Shown one piece after another: positions 28,707-39,106 of a stretch of 64,000 bases of DNA; the first letter of the stretch is position 1, and the number at the start of each line of letters is the position of its first letter. A program made the position numbers and the translations under genes. This DNA comes from Bacteroidota bacterium (GTDB taxonomy: Bacteria; Bacteroidota; Bacteroidia; Chitinophagales; Saprospiraceae), in NCBI GenBank assembly GCA_029781865.1, contig JAKOVW010000052.1, positions 146,999 through 210,998 of the forward strand, read 5' to 3'. The notes under the pieces were generated by a model, which did no database searches, had not been told where the DNA came from, and was given only the letters and a program-made list of their open reading frames with translations.

Positions 28707-28740
28707 AAAAAACCCGGACGATTACTCATCCGGGCTTTTA
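28707..28740 (-). terminator. Rho-independent terminator after the T9SS surface protein gene
   Basis: On the minus strand AAAAGCCCGGATGAG...CGTCCGGGTTTTTT forms an 8-bp stem followed by a T-run. It lies 22 bp beyond the stop codon of the minus-strand gene. The 28392-28706 stretch between it and the response regulator shows no other feature. Confidence 0.75.
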
Positions 28741-28761
28741 AACTGGTCTAAATCTTATTAT

Positions 28762-30651
28762 TTATTTCACAACAGTAAATTGTTTAGTACTTGTTCCTTC
28801 ATCTGTAGAAACGCGTATCAAATAATTACCTGCTTTCAAATCAGATGTATTGATTGAAAATACATCTTTAGTTACAGCTTTATGAGATTCAAATCCCAAT
28901 ACCCTGCCATTAACATCAGCAAGTGTAAGGTTTGCATCAGTTGCCTGATCAAAGCTTAAGCCTACTTTCAGGAAGTTGGTAACAACTGGATTAGGATAGA
29001 TAGACATGACCGTTGATGGAAGAGGTTTGTTGTCCGTCTTTGTCATTAAATCTATATTGAGCTCCAGAATAGGAGTATTCGTTCCCTGGAATCCGTTGAA
29101 CCAAGCACCAGAATCATCAATTACAAATGTCGAAAAGATTTGTGCATTATAGCTCTTTTCATTGCTGATTACATGAAATACAGGAACTGCACCGCTTGGA
29201 GTAGCAGGGTGATCTACACCCAGAAAATATCTTGATCCTTTGGTTAAAATAACTTTACCACCCGGAGTATCAAAGTCAGTTAAAGGAACAATGATATCAT
29301 CATTATTTGCCTCTGTAGTGCCTGTAAAAGTTTCAGCTGAGCGAATATCAATGGAAGTAGAGGTGATACCTCCTGCATCATCAAAATTGGAGAAATCGCC
29401 AAGGATATCATCATGTACTTTCAATAGGTAAACGGAAACACCGTATCCTGCTAAAGTTCCACCAGGATTTGCTACTAACTGGAATTTTGCTTCCGTAGCC
29501 ACCCAAATATCATTTGCATTCCAGCAATCTGAAGTGCGGTATTGATTACCAAAAGTATATGCTGCACCATTACCTGCTCTTACACCACCTGTAGATCTTG
29601 GAGCTTTTGCATAATTATTTAAGGACACTTCGAAAGAGTCTAATCTGGTGTTATCTTTTGTATTAAAATCAGCACCGGTAGCGTCTTTACTGTAAATAGT
29701 ATATCTGAAATAGTATTTACCATAATTCAAATTTGGCACATAGAAGTTAGTCGTTCTGAACGGACTGTCAACTACTGTAGTAGCCAGATCACCAATGTTT
29801 GCTGAATCTTTGAATAAAACAGTTTTGCGATCGATGTCCAGGATTTCTCCTCTCAAAATACAATTCGTTTGTTGGATTCCACCTTTATTGCTTACGTTTG
29901 CCTGAAAGATAAATGTGTCCTGGCAAATCTGGCTCTTTGGTTGTCTGTACGATTGCGGAGTATAGAAATGACTGGTTAATGCCAAATCGTAATCTGGTAC
30001 TTTTACCAATTGCACATCATCAATAATCCAGAAATAATATTCTCCGTCAAAACGGAAACGAATTTGAACGTTTGCCTGATTGGCAGCAATTGCACTAATG
30101 TTTATCAACTGAGAACTGTTTGTAACGGTTTCTGCATTTGTTGCAACATCTGTATTTAATTGAAAAGAAACCCAGTTTGCTCCTCCGTCATTGCTTACAT
30201 CTACAAAGCAGGTCGATTGGAAATTGCGATAATACTGAGTGAATTTTAATGCAACAGAATTGAATGTAGTACAATTAATAACCGGACTAATCAAGACACC
30301 GGAATGTGGTGATGGACATTTTCCATTTCCAAAATTACCTGCAATACCTGCATTGTCATATAAATCGGAATTGAAAACCATAGCCCCATTAGCTTTGGAA
30401 GCAGAGTTTATAGCACCTCTGGTACCATAATAAGCACCACCTGCTGCAGAAGCTGCTGCGCTCCAGTACCATCTGGCACTGTCTGCTTTGGTTGGATCAG
30501 CAGAACTAAGACCTTGAGTCGTCCATCCGTTGAAGCCACCAGCGAAAGTGGAATTCGGATCATTCGGACCGCCCCAAAGGATTTGTGCCTGTAGGTCTAC
30601 CCAGCGGTAGCTAAGGCTTAGGATAAATAAAATAGTAAAAATTTTTCTCAT
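28762..30651 (-). CDS. Secreted surface protein with jelly-roll-like domain and T9SS sorting domain
   Basis: 629-residue exported protein: signal peptide ending LQAQ, an aromatic/Asn-rich domain (W-rich GGFNGWTTQGL to YYRNFQSTCFVDVSNDGGANWVSF...FDGEYYFWIIDDVQL) like the MAM/concanavalin-type domains of Bacteroidota adhesins, then about 300 residues of beta-rich repeat. The C-terminal type A sorting domain starts SIYPNPVVTN and ends KQFTVVK. The frame opens 51 bp further upstream, but a TATATTTG promoter at 30702-30709 lies inside that extension, so the ATG at 30651 (MRKIFTILF) is the start. Confidence 0.85.
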   Translation of the reverse strand: MRKIFTILFILSLSYRWVDLQAQILWGGPNDPNSTFAGGFNGWTTQGLSSADPTKADSARWYWSAAASAAGGAYYGTRGAINSASKANGAMVFNSDLYDNAGIAGNFGNGKCPSPHSGVLISPVINCTTFNSVALKFTQYYRNFQSTCFVDVSNDGGANWVSFQLNTDVATNAETVTNSSQLINISAIAANQANVQIRFRFDGEYYFWIIDDVQLVKVPDYDLALTSHFYTPQSYRQPKSQICQDTFIFQANVSNKGGIQQTNCILRGEILDIDRKTVLFKDSANIGDLATTVVDSPFRTTNFYVPNLNYGKYYFRYTIYSKDATGADFNTKDNTRLDSFEVSLNNYAKAPRSTGGVRAGNGAAYTFGNQYRTSDCWNANDIWVATEAKFQLVANPGGTLAGYGVSVYLLKVHDDILGDFSNFDDAGGITSTSIDIRSAETFTGTTEANNDDIIVPLTDFDTPGGKVILTKGSRYFLGVDHPATPSGAVPVFHVISNEKSYNAQIFSTFVIDDSGAWFNGFQGTNTPILELNIDLMTKTDNKPLPSTVMSIYPNPVVTNFLKVGLSFDQATDANLTLADVNGRVLGFESHKAVTKDVFSINTSDLKAGNYLIRVSTDEGTSTKQFTVVK

Positions 30652-30701
30652 AAAAACTGTAAATTGATGATTGTGAATAAATTTTTTTTCAAAAAAGTCC
30701 A

Positions 30702-30709
30702 CAAATATA
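30702..30709 (-). promoter_or_regulatory. -7 promoter element TATATTTG (minus strand)
   Basis: Perfect TANNTTTG on the minus strand about 51 bp ahead of the start codon at 30651. It decides the start, because any longer protein would have to begin at or before the promoter. Confidence 0.6.
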
Positions 30710-30743
30710 AAGATGTGAACTATATGTTTCTGATTTTTAACAA

Positions 30744-31727
30744 CTAATCCTCTAATTCGCGGATCAGTTCTTGCTTCTTAACGGGCACTACTCCGAACTT
30801 TTCACAGACCTGGCCTCCTCCGACATTACAGCAGGTTGCCATGAATACATCAGATAACGAGCAAGCCATGCATATCGCTGCCAAACTAATTACAGTATCT
30901 CCGGCTCCACTCACATCCGCGACCTTTCTGGGCCGGGTTGCAAATTGTTTTTGGCAGGAATCGCTTTCAATCCAGATCCCGTCGGCGGCGAGAGTAATCA
31001 TCAATTCATTGCACAAAATCCTACTCCTCAGTGTTTTAGCTAATTCCGGAAGGTCGTTCAAGGTTTTATAAGGCAGATCGATGACCTGAAGGGCTTCCTT
31101 TAAATTGGGTTTGAATAAATCGACCATTTTATAATCAAAAAAGTGATTTTTTTTCGGATCGACAGCTGTTTTAACCTTGTTTTCCCTGCAAAGGGTTAGT
31201 ATTTTGGAGATCCAACCAGGATGTAAAAACCCCTTATTGTAGTCCTGTAAGATTAAAACATCTATCTTTTCCTGGCTGAAGATGGATTTTAAAATTTCAA
31301 GTCCCCGATTCTGGATTTCCGTTGGAATTTCTGTATCGCTTTCATGATCGATTCTGACAATCTGGTGTAATTCAGCCACAACCCTGGTTTTTACAGTTGT
31401 GGGCCGGTCCGGATCCCGCAGCAGGAAAACGTGATCGCAGCCAATGTCCCGCAATAGTTTTTCGAGAATTGAAGCGTCTTCATCTTCTCCGCATAATCCC
31501 ATGATACTGACTTTACAGCCCATTGCTTTGAGATTGGCGGCAACGTTGGAAGCACCGCCTAATTTATTTTCAGTTTTATTCCATAGAATGACCGGAACGG
31601 GTGCTTCTGGAGAAATCCTGCTTGCTGCCCCTACAATATACCGGTCCAGCATGACATCCCCGATTACCATAATGTGAAGATGATTCAGATCTCCTTTCAA
31701 AATCTCCAATTCTTCCTGTATACTCAT
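30744..31727 (-). CDS. PfkB-type heptose-7-phosphate kinase (HldE N-terminal/RfaE1-like)
   Basis: Sugar kinase of the ribokinase/PfkB family, most like RfaE domain I, which phosphorylates D-glycero-beta-D-manno-heptose 7-phosphate in LPS core synthesis. Family features are VIGDVMLDRYIVG near the N-terminus, NKLGGASNVAANLKAMG, RPTTVKTRVVA and the catalytic/ATP-site motif DVSGAGDTVIS. The adenylyltransferase half is absent, so this is the stand-alone kinase form. The adjacent waaA-type gene supports LPS core/lipid A function. Confidence 0.85.
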   Translation of the reverse strand: MSIQEELEILKGDLNHLHIMVIGDVMLDRYIVGAASRISPEAPVPVILWNKTENKLGGASNVAANLKAMGCKVSIMGLCGEDEDASILEKLLRDIGCDHVFLLRDPDRPTTVKTRVVAELHQIVRIDHESDTEIPTEIQNRGLEILKSIFSQEKIDVLILQDYNKGFLHPGWISKILTLCRENKVKTAVDPKKNHFFDYKMVDLFKPNLKEALQVIDLPYKTLNDLPELAKTLRSRILCNELMITLAADGIWIESDSCQKQFATRPRKVADVSGAGDTVISLAAICMACSLSDVFMATCCNVGGGQVCEKFGVVPVKKQELIRELED

Positions 31728-31855
31728 TCTATAAGTTGTTTAATCGAACCTCTGCAATGCAACCGGGCGTTTGATACCTGCCCTTTATTTGAACGAAATT
31801 ACTATTTTCAAGTCACTTTGGGCTTTCTGTCCACAATTCGCTAAATCGAACCAAT

Positions 31856-33109
31856 TTAGCTTTTCGGACCGATTAATTCCTGCTCTAAATATTGATATAT
31901 TTTATGACTTGCTCCCAGGTTTTTTTGAAAATAATCTTCTATAATCTTCCTGAATGAAGAGGCGTTATTTCGAATTTCAACAAACACGTCATCCAGGTCT
32001 TCTGTATTGCGGATGACAAACCCGATTCCGAGATGAATAAAATCTTTCGCTTCCTGGAATTTATGATAATTCGGACCAAAACAAACCGCTTTTTTATGGC
32101 TGGCGGGTTCAAGAATATTGTGAATTCCCTTTCCAAATCCACCGCCAACATATGCGAATACACAAGTCTGGTATAATCTGGAAAGGAATCCAATCTGATC
32201 CATAATGAGTACCGGTTTTGATTCAGACTGTGTCAATTTGGTGTAACGAATAGTCTGACCATGAAAAACAGTTTCAATGACGCGGATAGTTATTTCATCG
32301 ACATGATGTGGTACCAAAATAATTTTCCATCCGTGTTTTATTGCATTGGAAATTGATTGTGAAATAATTTCCAGATCGCTTTCCCAAATACTTCCCGCAA
32401 TAAACACCGGCTCCTGATCACAGAAGTATTCCATACGTGGAATGGGATTACTTTCCTTCGCAATGCTGTAAACCCTGTCCAGCCTGGTATCTCCGGTGAT
32501 TTGAATATTGTCAAAACCAAATTTTTCTAATTGTTTGTAACTGCTTTCGTTTTGTAAAAAAATCCGTTTCGCTGATTTTAATGAATGCAGTAAGGAATGA
32601 AAGAGTGGATGAAAAAGGAAATGATTATCTCTGAAAATGGCAGATATAAAACAAAAAGGGATTTTATGTTGGATTAAAATCTTAATGGTATTAAACCAGA
32701 AATCGTATTTGACAAATAAAACCAAAGAAGGTTTGAGATGATGAATGAAAAAAGAAATTTCGGAATACTGGTCAGAAGGAAAATAGCAGACATAATCTAC
32801 CTGATTATACTCTTTGCATTTCTCATATCCGGACGGAGAAAAAAAACTGAGAATGAGAATTTTCTCCGGATGATTTGTCCGGATTAATTCGATCAGTGTT
32901 CTTCCCTGCTCGAATTCACCCAGCGAAGCTACATGGATCCATATCCGTTGCTCTGATCTGTCTTCGATAGTGTGAAGAAATTGATGAAGCTTGCTTTTCC
33001 ACCCTATTCTTCCATAAACCCATTGCCTGGCATCATTTCTGAATAGTGCCGCCAATCGGATTGATTTAAAATAAAGGGAGATACCCGGTTTATAGAGCCA
33101 ATACATCAA
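31856..33109 (-). CDS. waaA: 3-deoxy-D-manno-octulosonic acid transferase (WaaA/KdtA)
   Basis: Adds Kdo to lipid A precursors. GT-B fold landmarks are IWIHVASLGEFEQGRTLIELI (acceptor-site Glu in GEFEQ), LSFFSPSGYE, the VLFVKYDFWFN block and GTDTRLDR-like ITGDTRLDRVYSI, then VPHHVDEI and YVGGGFGKGIHNILEPASHKKAVCFGPNYHKF in the C-terminal nucleotide-binding half. 417 aa is typical for the Bacteroidota protein. The start overlaps the upstream barrel gene by 4 bp, so the two are translationally coupled. Confidence 0.92.
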   Translation of the reverse strand: MMYWLYKPGISLYFKSIRLAALFRNDARQWVYGRIGWKSKLHQFLHTIEDRSEQRIWIHVASLGEFEQGRTLIELIRTNHPEKILILSFFSPSGYEKCKEYNQVDYVCYFPSDQYSEISFFIHHLKPSLVLFVKYDFWFNTIKILIQHKIPFCFISAIFRDNHFLFHPLFHSLLHSLKSAKRIFLQNESSYKQLEKFGFDNIQITGDTRLDRVYSIAKESNPIPRMEYFCDQEPVFIAGSIWESDLEIISQSISNAIKHGWKIILVPHHVDEITIRVIETVFHGQTIRYTKLTQSESKPVLIMDQIGFLSRLYQTCVFAYVGGGFGKGIHNILEPASHKKAVCFGPNYHKFQEAKDFIHLGIGFVIRNTEDLDDVFVEIRNNASSFRKIIEDYFQKNLGASHKIYQYLEQELIGPKS

Positions 33110-33858
33110 TATTCTATCTTCTCAGAACTATCGCCAAGATAAAATGGAAGAATGATACCTAATTTAAAATTGATCATGAAGTCATGGCGGTTGATTCCTA
33201 ACTGCGATTGATTGGTATCATAATTCAGACTTCTTCTGTTCTGAGTGATGGCTAATACCGGTTCAATTCCGCCAAAGAAAGATAGCCAGCCTTGCCGGGA
33301 TAAATATTGATAACCGATATATGGAATTAACGCAACACCATTACTCAGGCGATCAAGGCCTTTCAGATAATCTGTAGTAAACTGCGTTAATGCTCTGGCA
33401 TCATCGACAAACCGTATATGATGTTGAATAAATCCTATCCCTATTTGCCATTTTATACCTTGTCTTGCTTTTTCCTGCGAAAATGAAGGAATTAAACCGC
33501 CTGCATTCAACTGAAAGAAAAATCCTCTTTCTTTTAATTTCATTTCTGCTAGATATTGATCACTGCCGATAAGCAACCCGTCTGATTGGGTCCGGAAAGG
33601 CACTAAAACATCTTCTTTGACTGTTGATCCGAAAAAGTAGCAAAAGCTGGCCCCATAGCTGAAATTATTTTTAGCGGGTTGATACGTTAGTCCGATGCCT
33701 AAGCTAAGTTGCTCACCAAATCTCTTTTCTAAATCCCCTCCCGGAATTCCATAGCTATAACTGAATTCTGACAATAGCATTTTGGACTCCTGAGATTTCA
33801 ACTGCCGGCCACAAAACAGTAAAAAACAGAAAAAGATATAAGAATACAATCGCGTCAT
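33106..33858 (-). CDS. Exported beta-rich outer-membrane protein
   Basis: 250 residues with a signal peptide ending GRQLKSQ and alternating hydrophobic strands with glycines and aromatic residues (FSYGASFCYFFGSTV, GFFFQLNAGGLI, ALIPYIGYQYL, LGIILPFYL), indicating a small outer-membrane barrel. I do not recognise a named family. It overlaps the waaA start by 4 bp, suggesting an LPS-related role (inference). Confidence 0.7.
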   Translation of the reverse strand: MTRLYSYIFFCFLLFCGRQLKSQESKMLLSEFSYSYGIPGGDLEKRFGEQLSLGIGLTYQPAKNNFSYGASFCYFFGSTVKEDVLVPFRTQSDGLLIGSDQYLAEMKLKERGFFFQLNAGGLIPSFSQEKARQGIKWQIGIGFIQHHIRFVDDARALTQFTTDYLKGLDRLSNGVALIPYIGYQYLSRQGWLSFFGGIEPVLAITQNRRSLNYDTNQSQLGINRHDFMINFKLGIILPFYLGDSSEKIEY

Positions 33859-34156
33859 GAGCTCAAAATTACCTGATTTTAATGAACTGGCTGCTAACAG
33901 CCGGGAACTACGGGAAGGAAACGATCAGAAATGGCCGGTGTATGCATTCTTTTGACCCGGAGAAATGATTTATTCAAAATAAATGATCTCCGGCTTTCCA
34001 GCTAATCTGATGAACGGGTTGAATTAACCCCGGGCAATTTGGATCAGTTCTCATAGCACCTCACTTCCGGATTCATTTAAACATGGTAATTAAAAAACAT
34101 ATATTTTTTATCTATTATATTTTACATTGATTATCAACTATTTTATCAGGAAATAT

Positions 34157-34164
34157 TATATTTG
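34157..34164 (+). promoter_or_regulatory. -7 promoter element TATATTTG before the epimerase operon
   Basis: Perfect TANNTTTG eight bases before the ATG at 34173, so the transcript of the epimerase-dehydratase-exporter cluster would be almost leaderless. The rest of the 314-bp gap from 33859 shows nothing else. Confidence 0.55.
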
Positions 34165-34172
34165 CTCCTCAA

Positions 34173-35117
34173 ATGTCAAGTAGAAAAGTATTAATTACCG
34201 GTGCGGCCGGATTTATTGGTTCACATCTCTGTGACCGTTTTATCAAAGAAGGATACCAGGTTATCGGCATGGATAATTTGATAACGGGTAATCTGACCAA
34301 TATTGAACACTTGTTTAAGCTCAAAGAGTTTGAATTCTACCACCATGATGTCAGCCGGTTTGTGCACGTCCCGGGTAATCTGGATTATATTCTGCACTTT
34401 GCGTCACCGGCGTCTCCGATAGATTATCTGAAAATGCCCATTCAAACCCTTAAAGTAGGTTCTTTGGGTACTCATAATCTGCTGGGGCTAGCCAAGGAAA
34501 AAAAGGCCAGGATATTAATTGCCTCCACATCAGAAGTTTATGGTGACCCTTTGGTCCATCCACAGACAGAAGAGTATTGGGGTAATGTAAACCCCATTGG
34601 TCCGCGCGGCGTATATGACGAGGCGAAACGGTTTCAGGAAGCAATTACAATGGCCTATCATCGTTATCATCAGCTGGAAACCAGAATAGTTCGGATTTTT
34701 AATACCTACGGGCCCCGGATGCGTGTGGAAGATGGCAGGGTACTTCCTGCATTTTTTAGTCAGGCAATCAAGGGGACAGATTTAAGCATATTCGGAGACG
34801 GATCTCAAACCCGTTCTTTTTGTTATGTAGATGATCTGGTGGAAGGAATTTACCGCTTGTTGCTGAGCGATTATTCGTATCCGGTTAATCTCGGAAATCC
34901 ACAGGAGCTCAGCATCCGCGAATTTGCAGAAGAAATTCTTGCCCTGGTACCCGGTACAAAATCAAAAATCGCTTACCATCCTTTGCCGGTTGATGATCCA
35001 AAACAACGGAAACCGGATATCTCCCTGGCAAAACGGATACTGAGCTGGGAACCTAAAGTGAATCGTGCAGAAGGACTGGCAATGACCTATGCGTATTTTC
35101 AAAAAGTAGTTGTTTAA
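34173..35117 (+). CDS. UDP-glucuronate decarboxylase-like NAD-dependent epimerase
   Basis: Extended SDR enzyme. The Rossmann motif [10 protein letters not shown] is near the N-terminus, and the catalytic Tyr/Lys are in [11 protein letters not shown]. The block [34 protein letters not shown] together with [29 protein letters not shown] is characteristic of UDP-xylose synthase / UDP-glucuronate decarboxylase rather than simple epimerases, and [17 protein letters not shown] also fits. It is followed 6 bp later by dTDP-glucose dehydratase, so the cluster makes nucleotide sugars for a surface polysaccharide. Confidence 0.85.
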   Translation: MSSRKVLITGAAGFIGSHLCDRFIKEGYQVIGMDNLITGNLTNIEHLFKLKEFEFYHHDVSRFVHVPGNLDYILHFASPASPIDYLKMPIQTLKVGSLGTHNLLGLAKEKKARILIASTSEVYGDPLVHPQTEEYWGNVNPIGPRGVYDEAKRFQEAITMAYHRYHQLETRIVRIFNTYGPRMRVEDGRVLPAFFSQAIKGTDLSIFGDGSQTRSFCYVDDLVEGIYRLLLSDYSYPVNLGNPQELSIREFAEEILALVPGTKSKIAYHPLPVDDPKQRKPDISLAKRILSWEPKVNRAEGLAMTYAYFQKVVV

Positions 35118-35123
35118 ATTAGT

Positions 35124-36188
35124 ATGTCTCAGTATAGCAAAAAAATACTTATCACAGGAGGTGCAGGATTTATTGGATCTCATGTTGTAAACCATTTTGT
35201 TCGTAAATATCAGGAATATCAAATCGTCAATCTCGATGCGCTGACATACGCTGCGAATCTTGAAAATTTAAAAGATATCGAACGCGCAACTAACTACACA
35301 TTTGTCAAAGCGGATATCACAGACAAACCAGCTATCGACAAACTATTTGCAGAATATCAAATTACAGATGTCATTCATCTTGCTGCCGAATCTCATGTAG
35401 ACCGTTCCATTGAAGATCCGACTGCGTTTGTCAAGACCAATGTGTTGGGCACTCTGAATTTATTATTGACTGCGAAAGAAAATTGGAAAGCGGCGATGTC
35501 AAGTCATCGCTTTTATCATATCAGTACGGATGAGGTTTTTGGTTCTTTAGGTGAAACGGGATTTTTTACAGAAACCACTGCTTATGATCCAAGGTCTCCT
35601 TATTCTGCTTCCAAAGCAAGTTCTGATCATTTTGTCAGGGCTTTTTTTCATACCTATGGAATTCCAGTAGTCATTTCCAATTGCTCAAATAATTATGGCC
35701 CCTATCAGTTTCCGGAAAAACTGATCCCGTTAATGATCAATAATATCTTAAACAAGAAAGCTTTACCTGTATACGGTGAAGGTAAAAATGTAAGGGATTG
35801 GTTGTGGGTTGGAGATCATGTAGCTGCAATGGATTTAATATTTCACAAAGGAGCAACGGGAGAATCCTATAATATCGGCGGTAATTCTGAAATGAAGAAT
35901 ATCGATCTGGTTCATCTGATCTGCGATCTGATGGATACTAAACTTGGTAATCAACCCGGCACATCGAGAGGCCTGATTCAATTTGTAAAAGACCGTCCAG
36001 GCCATGATCTGCGATATGCAATAGATGCATCTTTGATTAAAGAACAATTATCCTGGTCTCCTTCACATACGCTGATGCAGGGAATTTCCAAAACGATTGA
36101 CTGGTACCTGTCTAATCAGGAATGGTTGGATCATGCCAGTTCCGGTGAGTACATCCGGTATTACGAAAAGCACTACATGAAAAAATAG
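35124..36188 (+). CDS. rfbB: dTDP-glucose 4,6-dehydratase
   Basis: Second step of dTDP-L-rhamnose and dTDP-amino-sugar synthesis. GGAGFIGSHVV, the THLAAESHVDRSIE-like VIHLAAESHVDRSIEDP segment, ISTDEVFGSLGETGFFTE (catalytic Thr-Asp-Glu), YSASKASSDHFVRA and SNNYGPYQFPEKLIPLMI are all diagnostic. Normal length. Its product is the likely substrate of the aminotransferase at 10.3 kb. The gap to the next gene is 3 bp. Confidence 0.95.
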   Translation: MSQYSKKILITGGAGFIGSHVVNHFVRKYQEYQIVNLDALTYAANLENLKDIERATNYTFVKADITDKPAIDKLFAEYQITDVIHLAAESHVDRSIEDPTAFVKTNVLGTLNLLLTAKENWKAAMSSHRFYHISTDEVFGSLGETGFFTETTAYDPRSPYSASKASSDHFVRAFFHTYGIPVVISNCSNNYGPYQFPEKLIPLMINNILNKKALPVYGEGKNVRDWLWVGDHVAAMDLIFHKGATGESYNIGGNSEMKNIDLVHLICDLMDTKLGNQPGTSRGLIQFVKDRPGHDLRYAIDASLIKEQLSWSPSHTLMQGISKTIDWYLSNQEWLDHASSGEYIRYYEKHYMKK

Positions 36189-36191
36189 TAT

Positions 36192-38957
36192 ATGAAAACA
36201 AATGCTCCATTTTATAAGCTGTTATTCATTGCCATTTTTATAATTGGTTTTGGAAATCTGTTTTCACAACAAAAGCAAAGTCTGGAAAATAAAGCCAGAA
36301 TGGAATTGCAAAGTAAAGGAATCACAGAAGATGAACTTCGTTCTTATTTAGCGGAAAAGGGAATTGATCTGGATGCGTTAAGTAATTTAACGGAAGAGCA
36401 AGCGCTGCAAATGCAGGATGAAATAAAGTTGGCTATCCACGAATTGGAAATTAAAAAAGCCAATGAGTCAGCTTCGAAAGTAACACCATCTGCCATTGAT
36501 GATAAAACCAAACGGAAAATTGACGCTGAAAGGAATGGCAGAAATGAAAACAGGGCAGTCGTCAAAAAAACGGACACGATAAAAGTTGAAACTTCAAAAT
36601 TAAAGGAAGGATCAGTTATGGTCATTAAAGACTCCACGGATATCTGGGGTCAGCATATATTCAGAAACAAAAATCTTGCTTTATATCTGCAGGCAAGTGA
36701 TGTGAAACCTCCTTTGTCGTATGTGCTTGGAACCGGAGACCAGGTGACCATATCGATCTGGGGTCTGAGTCAATTGAATGAATCATTTGAAATCAATGCA
36801 GAAGGATATATCACTCCCGATAGAATGCCTCGTATTTTTTTGAAAGGTGTTACGCTGGGAAGGGCAAAGTCAATACTCAACAATTACTTCAAACGGTTTT
36901 ACCGGTTTGATTCAAACCAATTTGAAGTTGCATTGAATTATTCGCGAACAATCAACGTCAATATTTTTGGTGAAGTGTATCAATATGGTGGATTTACTAT
37001 TCCGGCTGTCAATACGGCGTTCAATGCATTGGTCGCTGCCGGCGGACCGACGAATCTGGGATCTGTGCGAAGAATCAAACTGATCCGCAAAGGAGTTGCT
37101 ACAATGCTCGATGTCTACAAATTCATGAATAATCCAATACTTGAAAAAGATTATTATCTCGAGAACAATGACGTCATTCAGGTACCTGTAGCAGAAAAAG
37201 TAGTCAAAATTGAAGGTGCAGTAAACAGGCCGTTTAAATATGAATTGCTGGCCACAGAAGATTTAAATCAATTGATTTCTTATGCAGGAGGCTTAAAGGA
37301 AAATGCAATCCGGAAAACCATTCAGATCGAACGCATTCAGAATGATAAAAAACTTATACTCGATGTGCCTTATGCTGACATACTTTCTAAAGGAGGTGAT
37401 TTTGTCCTGAAGCGCGGTGACAAAGTCACGGTCTTTTCAATTCACACAGATGTGGAAGATGTGGTTTATGTAAAAGGAGAAGTGAGAACAGAAGCATCCT
37501 ATCAGTTTCAGTCTGGAATGAAACTTTCCGAATTGCTTAAGAAGATAGAATTCACCAACGAATCCAATCTGCAGTTTGCATTCATCAAAAGGAAGAATAC
37601 GAACAAAACCTTTTCACTTTTGCGCGTGAATCTGGAAGCTATCCAAAAAGGTTCAGCTGCAGATGACGTTATTCTCAATGCAGAGGATGAATTAATAGTC
37701 TATAAACAGGATTTGTTTGTAGACAAAGCATTTGTAACTGTTGAAGGTGCAGCGCGATTACCGGGAAAGTATGATTTGAATCCGAACAGCGATGTCAGGA
37801 TAAAAGACCTGGTTTTGTTGGCCGGCGGTTTAAAACCGGATGCATTTAATTACGCTTTTTTATTTCGCGTGAAAAGTTCAAACAAACGGGATTATGAAAT
37901 TATCCGCATCGGTATAAAAGAAGTAATGGAAGGGCAAAAACAGGATGATAATATTTTTATCAAGCCATTTGATAGTCTGGTGATTTTGTCTCAAACCAGC
38001 TTCAGTGATCTGGCTTATGTTGAAATCAGTGGTGCGGTTAAATTGCCCGGCCGCTTTGCCTACGGAACGGGAATGTCGGCAAATGATTTAATCAGTCTTG
38101 CCAATGGATTTACGTATTTCGCAGCGACTAACCGGATTGATATTTTCAGGGTGGTTATTAAAAATAATGAGCCTACGAAAACAATAGTAAAATCTATCGT
38201 ATCCACTAAAAACCTGGCAGAGCTCGACGCTGGTTCGGATTTTAAATTGGATCCATATGACATCGTGGTGGTCAGGAGTCAGCCGGAATTCCAGTTTCAG
38301 CAGATGGTGCAACTGGATGGTGAAGTAATTTATCCGGGTCCATATGCCTTATTGAGTCCGAATGAAAAGATTTCCGATTTGATCAAACGCGCCGGTGGTC
38401 TTACCCTTGAAGCATTTCCGGAAGGAGCCACATTGTACAGATCAGTAGATAACATCGGATACGTGGTACTTGACCTTAAGGAAGCCATAGACAAACCGAA
38501 CTCACGGTATAATTTTATTATGAAAGAATCGGATGTGATATTTATACCCAAGCAAAAAGACCTGGTGCGAATCGCCGGAGCAACCAATGCCAAAGATTTA
38601 TATCCTGAAAAAATGCTGTTAAACAACAATACGATTTCCGTTGCATACCATGAAGGTAAAACAGCAAAATTTTACATTGATCATTATGCTGCCGGAGTTT
38701 CCAAAAGTGGCGATTATGATAAAATTACAGTTGAACATGCTAATGGAAAAATAGAGCGTTCTAAAAATTTCATTTTTTGGAAATCATATCCCAAAGTGTA
38801 TAAAGGATCCGTAATCAATGTCGGATACAAAGACGTGGTTCCTGAAAAGCAAAAGAAAGACCGGAAAGATGTGGATTGGGCTAAAGTAGTTGCCGATACC
38901 ATCGGTCAGGCAACGGCAATCTTATCTTTAATTCTTTTGATAGACCGCTTAAATTAA
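36192..38957 (+). CDS. Wza-like polysaccharide export protein with SLBB domains
   Basis: 921-residue periplasmic/outer-membrane capsule exporter. Signal peptide ending FGNLFSQ, then a Glu/Lys-rich helical region, a poly-export domain (PLSYVLGTGDQVTISIWGLSQLNESFEI) and several SLBB-type units of the form VEGAVNRPFKYELLATEDLNQLISYAGGLKENA, VEGAARLPGKYDLNPNSDVRIKDLVLLAGGLKPDA and VQLDGEVIYPGPYALLSPNEKISDLIKRAGGL. A short hydrophobic helix at the C-terminus (ATAILSLILLIDRLN) could be a membrane anchor. It ends the operon. A Wzc-type kinase is not visible after it. Confidence 0.9.
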   Translation: MKTNAPFYKLLFIAIFIIGFGNLFSQQKQSLENKARMELQSKGITEDELRSYLAEKGIDLDALSNLTEEQALQMQDEIKLAIHELEIKKANESASKVTPSAIDDKTKRKIDAERNGRNENRAVVKKTDTIKVETSKLKEGSVMVIKDSTDIWGQHIFRNKNLALYLQASDVKPPLSYVLGTGDQVTISIWGLSQLNESFEINAEGYITPDRMPRIFLKGVTLGRAKSILNNYFKRFYRFDSNQFEVALNYSRTINVNIFGEVYQYGGFTIPAVNTAFNALVAAGGPTNLGSVRRIKLIRKGVATMLDVYKFMNNPILEKDYYLENNDVIQVPVAEKVVKIEGAVNRPFKYELLATEDLNQLISYAGGLKENAIRKTIQIERIQNDKKLILDVPYADILSKGGDFVLKRGDKVTVFSIHTDVEDVVYVKGEVRTEASYQFQSGMKLSELLKKIEFTNESNLQFAFIKRKNTNKTFSLLRVNLEAIQKGSAADDVILNAEDELIVYKQDLFVDKAFVTVEGAARLPGKYDLNPNSDVRIKDLVLLAGGLKPDAFNYAFLFRVKSSNKRDYEIIRIGIKEVMEGQKQDDNIFIKPFDSLVILSQTSFSDLAYVEISGAVKLPGRFAYGTGMSANDLISLANGFTYFAATNRIDIFRVVIKNNEPTKTIVKSIVSTKNLAELDAGSDFKLDPYDIVVVRSQPEFQFQQMVQLDGEVIYPGPYALLSPNEKISDLIKRAGGLTLEAFPEGATLYRSVDNIGYVVLDLKEAIDKPNSRYNFIMKESDVIFIPKQKDLVRIAGATNAKDLYPEKMLLNNNTISVAYHEGKTAKFYIDHYAAGVSKSGDYDKITVEHANGKIERSKNFIFWKSYPKVYKGSVINVGYKDVVPEKQKKDRKDVDWAKVVADTIGQATAILSLILLIDRLN

Positions 38958-39106
38958 TAATTGAAAATGGATAGTTGAATATTGATAGTTGATAGTTGCC
39001 AGAGCGTAATGATTTGCTTATTGATATTAGGTATGGTGTATGAACTAACAGCAACAACAAAAGACAGAAAAGCAATAGTTCTATTTGATCAAACCCAACT
39101 GAAGTC